Source of the DNA: Prunus persica
Taxonomy: Eukaryota > Streptophyta > Magnoliopsida > Rosales > Rosaceae
Reading direction: 5' to 3'
Assembly: GCF_000346465.2 (NCBI RefSeq)
Contig: NC_034012.1
Coordinates: 10,896,294-10,960,293 of the forward strand
DNA length: 64,000 nucleotides
The translations under genes and the position numbers were made by a program. Under the pieces are notes generated by a model. The model was not told where the DNA came from. It saw only the letters and a list, made by a program, of their open reading frames with translations, and did not search any database. Below are positions 12,708-23,059 of the stretch, piece after piece. Each line of letters opens with the position of its first letter. The first letter of the stretch is position 1.

Positions 12708-13596
12708 GAGTAATGCTATTGAGACACACAAAATTGACCACATTAGCTGACCACCTTATGTGGCAGCTGATGTGGTCATGCCATGTCAATTAATGAATAT
12801 TATTATGTGAATTTTAGTATTTTTCTTTATTTTTTAAAATTATTATTATTGGGAAATAAAAAAAATGAAAAACAAAAAGTTGGACTTTTTTCGTCTCCAG
12901 CACACCCTTCTTCCTCCATCAAATTTACCTATCCCCATCAAAATCAAAGAAGAGATATAGATATATTCCAGCACTCCCTTCTTCCTCATCAAATTAACCT
13001 ATCCCTTCAAAACCAGAGAAGAGATATAGATATACTAGAGAAGAGATCAAATTCAAGAAAAACAACAAAATTACAAGAAGAGAGGAACCCAATCAAAACC
13101 AGAGAATTTTGATTTTCATTTTGAATTTTGATGTTTTGAGGGTTTTTCAAGAATAATCATCATCTTCGATCATAAGTGAGCAGTGACCATCAGATCTAGA
13201 GTATTTGGAGAGCGCCAATGCGTGGGGATGTGAGCGGAAGCAGCATGGCGGAGATGGCGACGGCGGCAGTGTTGATGGGTAAGGCGGAGATGTCGGTGTA
13301 GTGGGACATAGAGAACTTCTAGATCCCCAAGGTCTGTGACACGCATGCCATCTCCCATAACATTAGTTCTGCACTCGTTAAGGGAGTGCTAGAGATGAAG
13401 AGTCCAGGGATGCTAGGGTTTTTTATTTTTTATTTCAATTTTTATTTTTTGTTTTTAATAATTATTTAAATAAATAAATAAATAAAAATAAAATCCACAT
13501 GACAATTTCATTAATTGACGTGGCATGACCACATCAGCTGCCACATAAGGTGGTCAACTAATGTGGTCAATTTTGTGTGTCTAAATAGCATTACTC
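12708..13596. mobile_element. Pack-MULE (889 bp) with 9-bp target-site duplication
   Basis: About 100-bp terminal inverted repeats: the left end reads GAGTAATGCTATTGAGACAC and the right end is its near-perfect inverse (GTGTCTAAATAGCATTACTC). A perfect 9-bp direct repeat, TTTTCGAAA, flanks it at 12699-12707 and 13597-13605. Long TIRs plus a 9-bp duplication identify the Mutator superfamily. There is no transposase inside. The interior has two tandem copies of a ~75-bp leader-like sequence (about 12896-13040) and a gene fragment at 13281-13382. The intact duplication suggests a fairly recent insertion. Confidence 0.88.
13281..13382 (+). pseudogene. captured NYN/MARF1-like endonuclease gene fragment
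   Basis: The plus strand, frame of 13281, reads KAEMSV*WDIENF*IPKVCDTHAISHNISSALVK (written with its two stops). It aligns with the conserved opening of the plant NYN-domain 'endonuclease or glycosyl hydrolase' (MARF1-like) proteins, whose hallmark is VWWDIENC followed by VPKGCD and ISSALVK. Two codons are now stops (TAG at the position of W, TAG after ENF). Similarity ends after ALVK, as expected if the capture stopped inside a first exon. It cannot make a functional protein. The preceding ~380 bp may be the donor gene's leader. Confidence 0.75.
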
Positions 13597-13689
13597 TTTT
13601 CGAAAACTTGAATGGCGTGTTTTTTTTTTAATTTCTTTTTTTCCAGCTTGATAACTCAGTTTTCGGTAAATTTAAAAGTATCAGTTTAT

Positions 13690-14110
13690 CTTCTTATCTT
13701 AAGGGTACACTTAATGCAACCCCTCCTACTCCTTCTCCCGCTCCATCTCCAGAGCCAACAATTCCTCCATATCCTGCTTCTCCAGTTCACTCTCAAGCAC
13801 CCTCACCTGACACAGTAATCATCTCCCACCAGCACTATCCAAGGTACCTCCACATCCTTGTCCATGTCCATACCGCGGTTCTGGAATTCCTCCTCCAAGC
13901 TCCTCGCCAACTTCTCATCCTAACCCTACTGTTCCTCCTACTTATGCACCTAATGGTTCCCCTTACTCGCCTTCTACGAGTCCCTCATCTCAATTGTCCC
14001 CCCATGTGTTACCTGCACCTGTAGTGTCCAATGCTCCCAGTCCAGGAAACAAGGGAAGTGCACAAGACTTGATTTCTCAATCACCTTCCCCATCCTTGTC
14101 ATGTAAGTTA
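13690..14110 (+). pseudogene. proline-rich, cell-wall/receptor-like gene fragment
   Basis: Two frames give Pro/Ser-rich sequence: TPPTPSPAPSPEPTIPPYP early and, after a frameshift near 13850, PPPSSSPTSHPNPTVPPTYA, then SPSLS followed by a GTAAGT donor at 14103. The style resembles extracellular regions of receptor kinases such as ALE2, but identity is not established. The frameshift and the lack of downstream exons mark a fragment. Confidence 0.45.
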
Positions 14111-14290
14111 CAAGCAGTAAGATTTACCCTTTTTTTTTCTCCTGTTTTTTAGTTGGCATGTATGTTTGGTGACTTAATGCATTATGTTGTTTGTTTTATA
14201 TGGTTTTGGCAGTGTTAGTTATTCATATAGAATGCAGGCTCAGAGTTAGAGTTTTATAAGAAATTATGATTCTTTCCTACAATAGAAACT
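14105..14290. repeat. duplicated block shared with 22095-22250
   Basis: A block beginning CAAGCAGTAAGATTT and running through TTGGCATGTATGTTTGGTGAC and AATGCAGGCTCAGAGTTAGA to AGAAATTATGATTCTTT recurs at 22095-22250 with small indels. It starts at the splice donor of the proline-rich fragment, so it is likely intron sequence copied elsewhere. Confidence 0.7.
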
Positions 14291-14953
14291 CGGGTAATGG
14301 CCTAATAGTAATGGATATTGCTCTAAAATTACTCTTACGATCAAGGAAAATAGGAGTTTTAAAATAAAAAAAATAAAAAATAAAGTACAGCCGCTCGGCT
14401 CCACTCTTTAAATATATTATTTAAGGAGTACAGCCGCGCGGCTATACGTTTGATTTTTTTTAAAAAAAATGTAGGAGCCGCCTAGACCGCCTAGACCGCC
14501 TAGCCCGCCTAGGCGGCCGATTTTCTGTTCAAGTCTGGATATTTGGATATGGTTGTGTAGGCTAAAAGTAGAGGGAATGGCTCCAATTCTTAGATGATTA
14601 CATTAACTGGGTCTCTTTTCTTTGACTGAATTCTTAATTATTTATGAGTTTTCTGTCAAATGTTTTTTGTGTTTAGAACTGTAAGTTTTGATATGGAAAT
14701 GGGTTTTCTGTGCAACCTTGAATTTGTAGATTTGGTTGTGTTGGCCCCTGTAAATTTGGTTGAGTTGGTTGAGTTGGTTTAAATTAGAGAGAACTCGTTA
14801 TAAAAATCTCAAGACTCTCAATTTGTGCGGGAGCATCTCTTGTGATGATGATGATAAAGGTTATATTGTACGAGGGATGTGGTTAGTCTCATAAATCATA
14901 AAGGGGAATATTCTTTTTGCTGCTCTTTTCTGCACTAATACTTGTAACTGCAG
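14291..14953. repeat. spacer with two GC palindromes and a CCTAGGCGG cluster
   Basis: Palindromes of the TAGCCGNNCGGCTA family occur at 14385-14400 and 14428-14447. At 14473-14520 a GC-rich run repeats GCCTAGACC and ends CCTAGGCGGCC, the same element type as at 18757-19270. The rest is AT-rich spacer with no gene recognised. Confidence 0.55.
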
Positions 14954-17320
14954 GTTAGGCTTGAAGTGATGGGAAAGAAGGCAAAGAATGCAACCAACAT
15001 TTCTGGAAATGAGGCTGGGAAAATTTCCAAAGAGATTTAGAAAGTGGAGAAGAGAAGGAATGTTAAGAGTACTCTTTGCAATGAAATAAGTTCTCAGAGC
15101 CATTGCATGGTAGGATTCCCTTGGACTTTCAAATATATGATAATTCTTCCCCAGGTCTTGTCACTAGTTGGATATAACTTGCTTTCTATTTCTGCACAGA
15201 TAATCCTTGATGTCCCAACAGTAGGAGGACGCTTGATGCTTGTGGACATGGCTGGCTCTGACAATATTGAGCAAGCTGATACTGTATGCAGCACTTTCAT
15301 TGTCATTGTAACGTACAAATGTTAAATTATGGTTATACTGAATTCACAGACTGCAAAGATCAACCAAGGAAACATAGCTCTCAAAAGAGTGGTTGAATCC
15401 ATTGCCAATGGTGATTCTCATGTGCCTTTCAGAGACAGCAAACTGACCATGCTTCTACAGGTAACTTTTATTCACACTAATGTCAGTTACTAGGGATTAT
15501 ATGGTGCCCTGCCCTCTAACCTTGTATGTGAATGACAGTTCTCATGTTCTTTTTGTGCAGGATTCTTTCGAAGATGATAAAACAAAAATTTTAATGGTAC
15601 CGTGTGCAAGCCCAGACCCAGAGGAAATACACAAGACAATCTCCACCCTTGAATATGGTGCAAAAGCAAAATGTATTGTCCGTGGTCCTCATATGCTAAT
15701 CAAGGATAAAATTGGGACTGAAGATTCATCTGCTGTTATTTTAGGATCAAGGATTGCTGCCATGGATGAATTCATCCTTAAACTGCAAAGGGAAAATAAG
15801 CTCAAAGAGAAAGAGTGAAATGAAGCACACAGGGAGTTACAGAAGAAAGAAGAGGTTGCTGCACTGAGAGCTAAACTTGAGCTTATGGAAGGGACTGGAT
15901 CTGGGAAAAAGGAGGAAGAAATCAACTTGAAGGTGACTGACCGTGAGTTGGAAAAGAAGTTGGAGGAATGCCAGCGTATGGCAAATGAGTTTGTTGAATT
16001 GGAGAGGAGGAGAATGGAAGAAAGGATATTGCAGCAGCAGCAGGAAGCTGAAATGCTGAGGCGGCGGTTGGAGGAAATTGAGCTTGAGCTATGCCGCTCA
16101 GGTGATGGATATGGTAAGGAGAGTGGGACAAAGGACCATGATGGAACCCAGTTTGCCAAAAGGTTGTTAGGGATCTATGCCAGTGATGATGCAGGAGGAA
16201 TGGTAAAGTCAATGGATTTGGACATGGGTGATCAAGAACCTTTTGCTCGTGAGGTGAAATATGTAGGTGGGGTTGCTTATCAATCTGACAGCAGTATTGT
16301 GAATGCTGTAAACATTGATTCTTTTGAACCAAAATATGCTGATAGGGTATGCCTAAGCACTGTTTTTGAGGAAGAATAAATGGAAGAGGAAGGACTTAAG
16401 GAAAATGTGGAAGCTGAAGAAGTGGAGAAAGAAGTTATAGAGGAAAAGAGAGTGTGCATGGTTGATGGGTCTAGCCTCCAGAGTAATTATAATATGGGAT
16501 CCCTGACATCTTTACCTAAGGATTATCAAGATACACCAACTGTATGAATCGGCCAAGCGGAAATCCAGGGGAAGAAGATGGCAAGGGGGGACCAGATGAT
16601 AGGCTTGTCAGGATCCGCAACATATTTACACTCTGTGGAAACTACAGAGAGCTCTCTCAACGTGTGACAACTCCAGCACCTACTGTTGCATCAATTAAAT
16701 CAGAAACTGACAGAAGAGGTAAACAAAAGTCCAGTATGTGATGAGATGGCATTGGCTGCCAAGGAGAACTACAACCCTTCACTGATGCAGATACTGAAGT
16801 GTATGTGAAATGGGAGGCTTCAAAAGAGAATCCAGGGAAGTTCATTACAACACTTAGGGTTGTAAAAGATGCAAGCCTTGCTGACCTGCGAAAGTTGATT
16901 GCAATTTATTTTGGTGCAGACAATCAAGCATTCACTTTTCTCATGCTTGGGGTATGTCATTTCTAACTTCCCTAGCTGCTTGTTGATCGCTTCTTAAAAA
17001 ATGGAAAACTTTATTAAGACAATCATGCTAACATGGTTGTTTTTATTGACAAAAAAGTTGTTATAAATCAAGAAATATAGGGTATCTCTGTGATTAAGAA
17101 ACACTTGATTCAAACTTCTATTGTGTATATATGCAGGACCCCACTGGAGCTTCAGTACCAAAGGAGAAGGAAGCAACAATTCAGGCCACTAAGCTTCCTC
17201 TATGCAACAATAAATCAAATGGCTACCTTGCTAGCTTGAGACCACTGAAGGGAATGCAAAGCCCAAGTCAGCTCCCTTTAATTCCTCTCCCATTGAAATC
17301 ACTGGAAAATAGACTACCAC
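14954..17320 (+). pseudogene. KIN-10A (PAKRP2-type) kinesin pseudogene
   Basis: Exon-like blocks at about 14954-15112, 15201-15285, 15350-15461, 15561-16900 and 17137-17320 follow plant KIN-10A. They carry the end of the motor (CNE.SS.SHC; LMLVDMAGSDNIEQA; ALKRVVESIANGDSHVPFRD; SKLTMLLQDSFEDD; TISTLEYGAKAKCIVRG), then the coiled coil (ECQRMANEFVELERRRMEER) and the C-terminal domain (KFITTLRVVKDASLADLRKL, then AFTFLMLG). KIN-10A is a phragmoplast kinesin. This copy is dead: the P-loop half of the motor is missing, there are in-frame stops (for example near 15038, 15816 and 16378) and frameshifts after 16380, and part of the exon after NIEQA is lost. Introns are retained, so it is a DNA-level duplication and not a processed copy. 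Confidence 0.85.
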
Positions 17321-18190
17321 TAATTAAAATAATTAAAAAAGACTAAGATTTTATTTAATAACATAAATTAAATTAAAGAAGGTCGCCAAAAAACAAAAGT
17401 AAAGAAACTAATTTTATACTTTTAAATAATTAATTACTATTTATTAAGTAATTTATTAAATCAGTAAAATATTTAAATATTCACTAAAGAAACAATAATT
17501 AAAATGCAATAACTAATTAAAGTAATTAAAAAAGACTAACATTTTATTTAATTACATAAATTAAATTAAAGAAGGTTGCCATAAAACAAAAGTAAAGAAA
17601 CTAATTTTATACTTTTGAAGCGTATAGCCGGGTGGCTATACGATTAGAATATTCTTTTTAAATAGTATAGCCACGCGGCTAGACTTTTAAAATAGAATAT
17701 TTATAGTGTATAGCCGTGCTATACTCTTTTAATATATCACCAACAATAAAAATATGGATTTATAGTGTCATATTTCCTTAAATATATTCGAATATTTAAG
17801 TAATTTATGAAATCATTAAAAGATTTAAATATTAATAAAATTATAATTATTAAAATATAATTATTTATTAAAGTAATTAAAAAAGACTAAGATCTTACTT
17901 AATTACATATATTAAACAAAAATAGTTGGCAAAAAAGAGAGTAAAGAAACTAATTTCAAATAAAATAAAAGAACCTCTCCCAACAAATGATTTTGCCGGC
18001 AGAGACCTAAGCTGGCAAACATTTGCCGGATGAGACTTCTCCTGATGGATGTTGGCCGGCATAGGTCTATGATATTACTAATCAAAGTAATTAAGAAAAG
18101 GCTAAGATATTACTTAATAACATATTGTTAAACTAAAGAAGTTGACCAAAAAAAAGTAAAAAATGTAATGCCATATATAAATTCTAATAC
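17321..18190. repeat. AT-rich degenerate tandem repeat with embedded GC palindromes
   Basis: A unit around AAAAAAGACTAAGATTTTA...AAAGAAGGTCGCCAAAAAAC...AGTAAAGAAACTAATTTTATAC recurs near 17333, 17528, 17880 and, more diverged, 18095, so spacing is uneven (about 195, 350 and 215 bp). Between units lie GC palindromes at 17622-17641, 17665-17684 and 17708-17724. No coding potential is seen. Confidence 0.65.
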
Positions 18191-18419
18191 AATCACAAAA
18201 CTAACCAGGCTTTGAATCAAATGTCACGGGGATATCAACTCAGCAAGTCCAATTTGGGCTTGAATTCACGGGAATATAATAGGAATTCAATAAAAGGATT
18301 TCATTAATAAGATTAAAATGAAATGCTTTCAAGTCACAAAACACACCGTTTCATTAAAGGATTTCATTCCCCAAATTCAAAACAGCGTCGTTTCATTTTG
18401 GTATTATCAGAAAGAAAAC

Positions 18420-18710
18420 CAGGGCGCAGTGGTCATCTTCTTCACAAGATCTGCGTCTCAGGCAGCCTCAGTTGCAGTTGCAAGAGATTTTCCGGCGAGG
18501 GGAGTTGCAGCTGTACCTCCTTGCGCCTTAATAGGTCCGCCAGTAACAATTTGGTTTGCAGCAATAGGAACCAAGGGCAGCTTGTGTTTTGCAAACGGCA
18601 TGGCGCCGCTATAAAAGAGAGAAGCGTCAAAAGTCTCCCAGGTTGGCTGAAGAGGGTAGTCTTTCTGCCACTGATCACCATGCTGTCTTAGAAACACAGC
18701 ATAAGTAGGT
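18420..18710 (-). pseudogene. unrecognised gene fragment (minus strand)
   Basis: An open frame on the minus strand contains GDQWQKDYPLQPTWETFDAS followed by LFYSGAMPFAKHKLPLVPIA, ending Ala-rich. Composition and aromatic content look like real coding sequence, but I do not recognise the family. Its upstream end (18710-18793) runs into repeat DNA, so any original start is lost. No flanking exons were found. Confidence 0.35.
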
Positions 18711-18749
18711 ATGGCTAATAAACTGTTAAAGCATTGATGTAATTCAGGC

Positions 18750-19270
18750 AGTGTTCGAAAAATGGGCCTAGGCGGAAGGACACTGCTGACCAAACATGTT
18801 AAGCTACGGCTTCAACATTGTTATCAAGCCATTTTGTTTCAGAGTGCCTGCTCATTTAACTAGCCAGTGTTTGAAAAATCGGCCTAGGCGGCACCTAGGC
18901 GCTAAGCGGCCGCCTAGGCGGCTGCCCAGAGGGTTTTTATGGTGGCTCTTTTATTTTTCCTGTTTTGATGATTTTAGATTCACATGTTAAGCTATGGCTT
19001 CAACATTGTTATCAAGGCATTTTGTTTCAGAGTGCGTGCTCATTTAACCAGCCAGTGTTTGAAAAATTGGACTAGGCGGCCACCCAAAGGGTTTTCATGG
19101 TGGCTCTTTTATTTCTCCTGTTTTGATTATTTTAGATTCACATGATAAGCTACGGCTTCAACATTGTTATCAAGACATTTTGTTTCAGATTGCCTGCTCA
19201 TTTAACCAGTCAGTGTTCCAAAAATGGGCCTAGACAGCACCTAGGCGCTGGGCGCTCGCCTAGGCGGCCT
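18750..19270. repeat. tandem repeat, ~115-190-bp units, with CCTAGGCG palindromes
   Basis: Units start with CAGTGTT(C/T)GAAAAAT at about 18750, 18866, 19054 and 19212. They share GGCTTCAACATTGTTATCAA and TTTTGTTTCAGA near their ends. The first unit lacks a central part (GGTTTT.ATGGTGGCTCTTTTA). GC-rich GGCCTAGGCGGC/CACCTAGGCGC motifs sit near the start of each unit and vary most in length. Confidence 0.7.
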
Positions 19271-19347
19271 GGGCGTGTCTGGGTGTGTCTGGGCGAGTCT
19301 GACTCAGAAAAATGAGATGATGATGATGCTATGTGTGAGAGAGAGAG

Positions 19348-19920
19348 ATGAGGATTGACGAAGAAGATAGGTCGCGGGTTATGTCTGAGCGAGAGAGAGG
19401 AGACAGCTCGGGTTACATCTTGCGGCCAGCCTATACCTCGAAGAAGGAACACCTTCCAGTTGCAGCCAAAACGAAAGACAGACAAAAGAACCCTCCTCCC
19501 GTATGCATGGCTCGTGGACCTTCCTGTTCCCGTTCCGGTTCCGGAAGTGAGTAAGCTTGCTTGGGATCATGCACCTCACTCGGAATAGCAATGAGTTAAT
19601 AAGAGTAATCTGGTCTGGGCAAGAGGAATCATCTCTTTTTGCATCAACTGCTCCATAACTGCAGAACGTGATTGGCTAAATTGTTCATAAGTAAATAAAT
19701 AAATCAAGCTACCTAGTATTTTGAATGAAATTTGTTCTTTATTTCTTTCTTGGCAGGGAACGCGTCAGGGGGAAAGATTCTGACACCAGTGTAACATACC
19801 GCTTGGTACGTGAGTATTGTGGTATTGAGGTGGATGTTGATAAGTTAGAGAATGCCTTCACTGGCACAAGTCCAGGTAAGGATTGAAGAAGGTGATGATA
19901 ATGAGTGTGTGTATTATGTT
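19348..19920 (+). pseudogene. unrecognised exon-like fragments
   Basis: A first stretch (about 19381-19553) encodes SERERGDSSGYILRPAYTSK and on to a GTGAGTAAG donor-like end. A second (about 19757-19876, acceptor TTGGCAG, donor GGTAAGG) encodes GKDSDTSVTYRLVREYCGIE followed by VDVDKLENAFTG. The splice-like borders suggest two exons of one gene. I do not recognise the protein, and nothing downstream continues it convincingly. Confidence 0.3.
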
Positions 19921-20639
19921 ATGCTAAGTTAATACTAGTTGCAGTTTTTTTCTTCAACATGATCTCAAAAGTCTAGATTTTTTTTTCTTTTCAGATTAAT
20001 TTTTTCAAGGCAATCTCAACTACCCAAATTTCCTATGTTTTTAAATGACAACAAAAGAAAAGGCCTGGCGGCCTGTTGATTGGAGGGTTAACTCATCTGA
20101 TTAGTACTTTTTGGGCTTGTTTTGTGCTTTTCTTTTGCATTATATGTTGTTTTCGCTATCCAAAAATAAGCAATGCTGTTTTGCCTGATAGTGGTTGTTT
20201 AATTCAAGAAGTGAAAAAATAGCTCATAAGACAGTTTTTGCACTTCCATCACAAAACATGTTTGCCTGGGAAAATAGAGGTTCATCTGTATTGTTTACCT
20301 GTGCATGCATTTTAATTTCTCCAATCTAATTGTCCTCTGTATATCTCTGTTCTTAAGTTCCTGATAAAATAGGGTTTTGGTCAATATGTCCTCCACTCGA
20401 GTAAATGGCCAAAGTGTTGATGTTAATCAAGATTCAAGACAGTAGTGCATATTCCATAGGGTGGGAGAACCTTGGTTGGTTCAATGTCTATGTCAAGATT
20501 GGATTGCTCCTCTGGGTATGAATTTATCGAAATCACTTTTTTTTTTTAAAAAAAAAAAAGTATTAGAAACTCTTTCTGATGATTGAAAAAGAAATTGTAT
20601 TTATCAAAATTTGTATAATCTAATAACAATTTCTTCAAC

Positions 20640-20822
20640 TTGGGCTCGAGTAATCGATGTTATGGACAGAGTGAGGTATGTATCCTGTCACACGAATTTA
20701 CATTTTTTTTTAACTTGTTCTGTATTCAGTCAGGTTCAAGATTGTTTGGTTTTATTGGTGCCACACTTGGACAGCGTTTTGGGTCATTGTTTGCCATGTA
20801 TATGTTTGCTTATTCAGTCTTT
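20640..20822 (+). pseudogene. fragment of an ATP:ADP-antiporter/MFS-like membrane protein gene
   Basis: An exon-like piece encodes WARVIDVMDRV (20640-20672, then GTATG). After about 55 bp, SGSRLFGFIGATLGQRFGS and LFAMYMFAY follow. In plants the joined form, WARVIDVMDS...GSRLFGFIGAGATLGQLFGS, belongs to a family of chloroplast-type nucleotide-transporter-like proteins. Only this part is present and it decays after 20822. The identification is from remembered motifs. Confidence 0.45.
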
Positions 20823-21920
20823 TGGAATTTGATATTTGCTGTGTGTGTGTGTGTGGTGTTTGTTGTTCTTAGGATGAGCTTTTGTTATATAGTTGTTGTT
20901 TTGTCTAGTTTTTAAAGTAATTAACATGAGATATGCTGTGCAGAATGTTTGCTTATGCTTACTGAAAGTGTATACTGCCTGGCTTGTTGCATGTTTGCAG
21001 CTGTTTTTAAGTTGATCACCTTTCAGCTTTCCTGCTGAAGGCAATTTATGGGTCCTATCAGTAAAGAAAGAAAGCTAGTCTCATGCCAGGGATATGTTTC
21101 TATTTCTAGACATCCTAAGAAATATTAAATATAATTGAAGCAAATCAGGGAGCATTTTTACAGAAGTAGAAGCTATAAAATAATGAAAGCAGAAGTCAAA
21201 AGAGACAGGTCCTTGTGTCAAATGAAGAAGTTGCCAACTGAGTTGAATTTGGTCTAAATCGAACATCAGTAATTATCAAGGAGTGCCCCTCTGGTGTGCT
21301 TTCAGTTTGCAGTGTTGCCATATTCCCGACAACAACCTACTGACATGAAAAAACGAAAGAAAATCATTCACATCATTCCTTTTCTCATTAATATTGAAAT
21401 TTGGATAACTTAGGATTATCTAGTTGTTTGAATCAATTGAAGTCACTAATTTGTTGAATTCCAAAGTAAAAGTTTCAGACCATCTCAAAATAGCATCAAT
21501 CTAAAACGAGTTCTGTTACAATTATCAGATAAGAAGTACCTAAACCCAATCAGTAAATCAATTACTTAGCTTACAACAAGACTTGAACCTGGGCTCTACC
21601 CCTTCCCCATCCAACCCCAATGCCACCTGAGTTGGATCATGGGCATTTGATAAATCAACAATTGTTTTGCACCATTTCTCAAACCTTCTGATTATTTGAT
21701 TATGGATAAGGCAAAATCAAACAGGGTCAATTTGAGTTTGCGCAACTATAGCACCATGGAAGAATCAGGAACACCACAGATTCTCTACTTATATATATCA
21801 GTTCTTCTCCTATGCGGACGTTATTATCGTGCGGATGCCATTGTAAACAGTGAGGAAAGGAGGGAGGGGTGAACCTTGGTTTCCAGGGTTGAACAAATTA
21901 AAGAGAAGCAGGACTACATA
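20823..21920. other. spacer without recognised genes
   Basis: AT-rich sequence with a (TG)n tract near 20838-20855. No convincing exon, transposon end or long repeat was found. Confidence 0.4.
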
Positions 21921-21924
21921 ACCT

Positions 21925-22250
21925 CTTCTTCAGGGTTGGTGCTGGGAAGGTCATTGTTCATCAGCTCAAAGCCACTCCTTGGTTTCCATAAATTAGGGTG
22001 AACCTTGGGAGTTGCGTGCATTCAATCAATATCATCAGAATCAATTGACCATCGCTCTGATTTCAATTTCAAAAGGAAAGAGAGGAGAAATCTAACAAGC
22101 AGTAAGATTTTTTTTATTTTACCTCCTGTTTTTTAGCTGGCATGTATGTTTGGTGACTTAATGCATTATAGAATGCAGTAATAGTTATTCGTATAGAATG
22201 CAGGCTCAGAGTTAGAGTTTATAAGAAATTATGATTCTTTGCTGTGTTAA
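21925..22250. repeat. chimeric duplicated block (TOPLESS-type piece joined to intron-type piece)
   Basis: The first part, 21925-22092, repeats 23578-23741 (GGTTGGTGCTGGGAAGGTCA and following, i.e. half of a TOPLESS-type exon and its flank). The second part, 22095-22250, repeats 14105-14290. Two separate duplicated sources therefore meet at about 22093, a join absent from either source copy. Confidence 0.7.
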
Positions 22251-23050
22251 TAAAATATTAACCATCTTTATTCATAATTTTGTCTTTTGGCAATATAGGA
22301 TTTTCTTAATTGAAAATAGGCCCCTCTGTAGTTGAGGTGTTGGTAGTCAGTTTATGTGACTTCTGATCTCATGAGTTTGATAAGAGTAGAAATTGCCCTG
22401 CGTTGCTAACGCCGGTTACGAGAAGTTAATCCTATAGACCAAAGAAATAGTGTTTGAGGTTTAGCAAGATTTAATTTTGAATCTGGTTATTTCTTCTAAA
22501 TCCTTTGATTGGCTTTTCGATGCAATTAGTCGTATGGCATACAGTTCATATTCAAATTACATAGGTATTTTATACAAGTATATACATTTGGAATTATATG
22601 AACTTGTCTACAAAACAAATATTTGAAGCGGATTTTGGGATCCTTTTGGATAAACAAATATACAAACTGATATTTGGTGCAACCTTAATGGAGACTTGAG
22701 AATAAACTTTGAGTTAAAAGTGGTGGGACTAATGTGATATGATGATGAACCGAAATCAGTAATGGAATTTTAATACTGACCTGATCTGTAAAGAGCCAAA
22801 TGTATGTAATAACTTAGGAATGCCGCAGCCATTTGACAACCAAAACAAATAAGCTAATGTTTTGTTAGATGCATCCATGGACATTGTCTTTTGCTGATTT
22901 CATTTACTTTTTGCCTTGCTTTACTTGCCAAATTGTTCGATATTTACATCTGATTTGCAAGTTAATCACATGATGTATGCATTTTGCAGCTTCAGCAGTA
23001 GGACCTTTCTACAAGGAGATCCGTTTCTTGGAATTTTCAGGACTCTTGAT
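22251..23050. other. spacer without recognised genes
   Basis: AT-rich sequence between duplicated blocks and the TOPLESS-type fragment. Short ORFs only; nothing supported. Confidence 0.4.
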
Positions 23051-23059
23051 CTTTCATCC

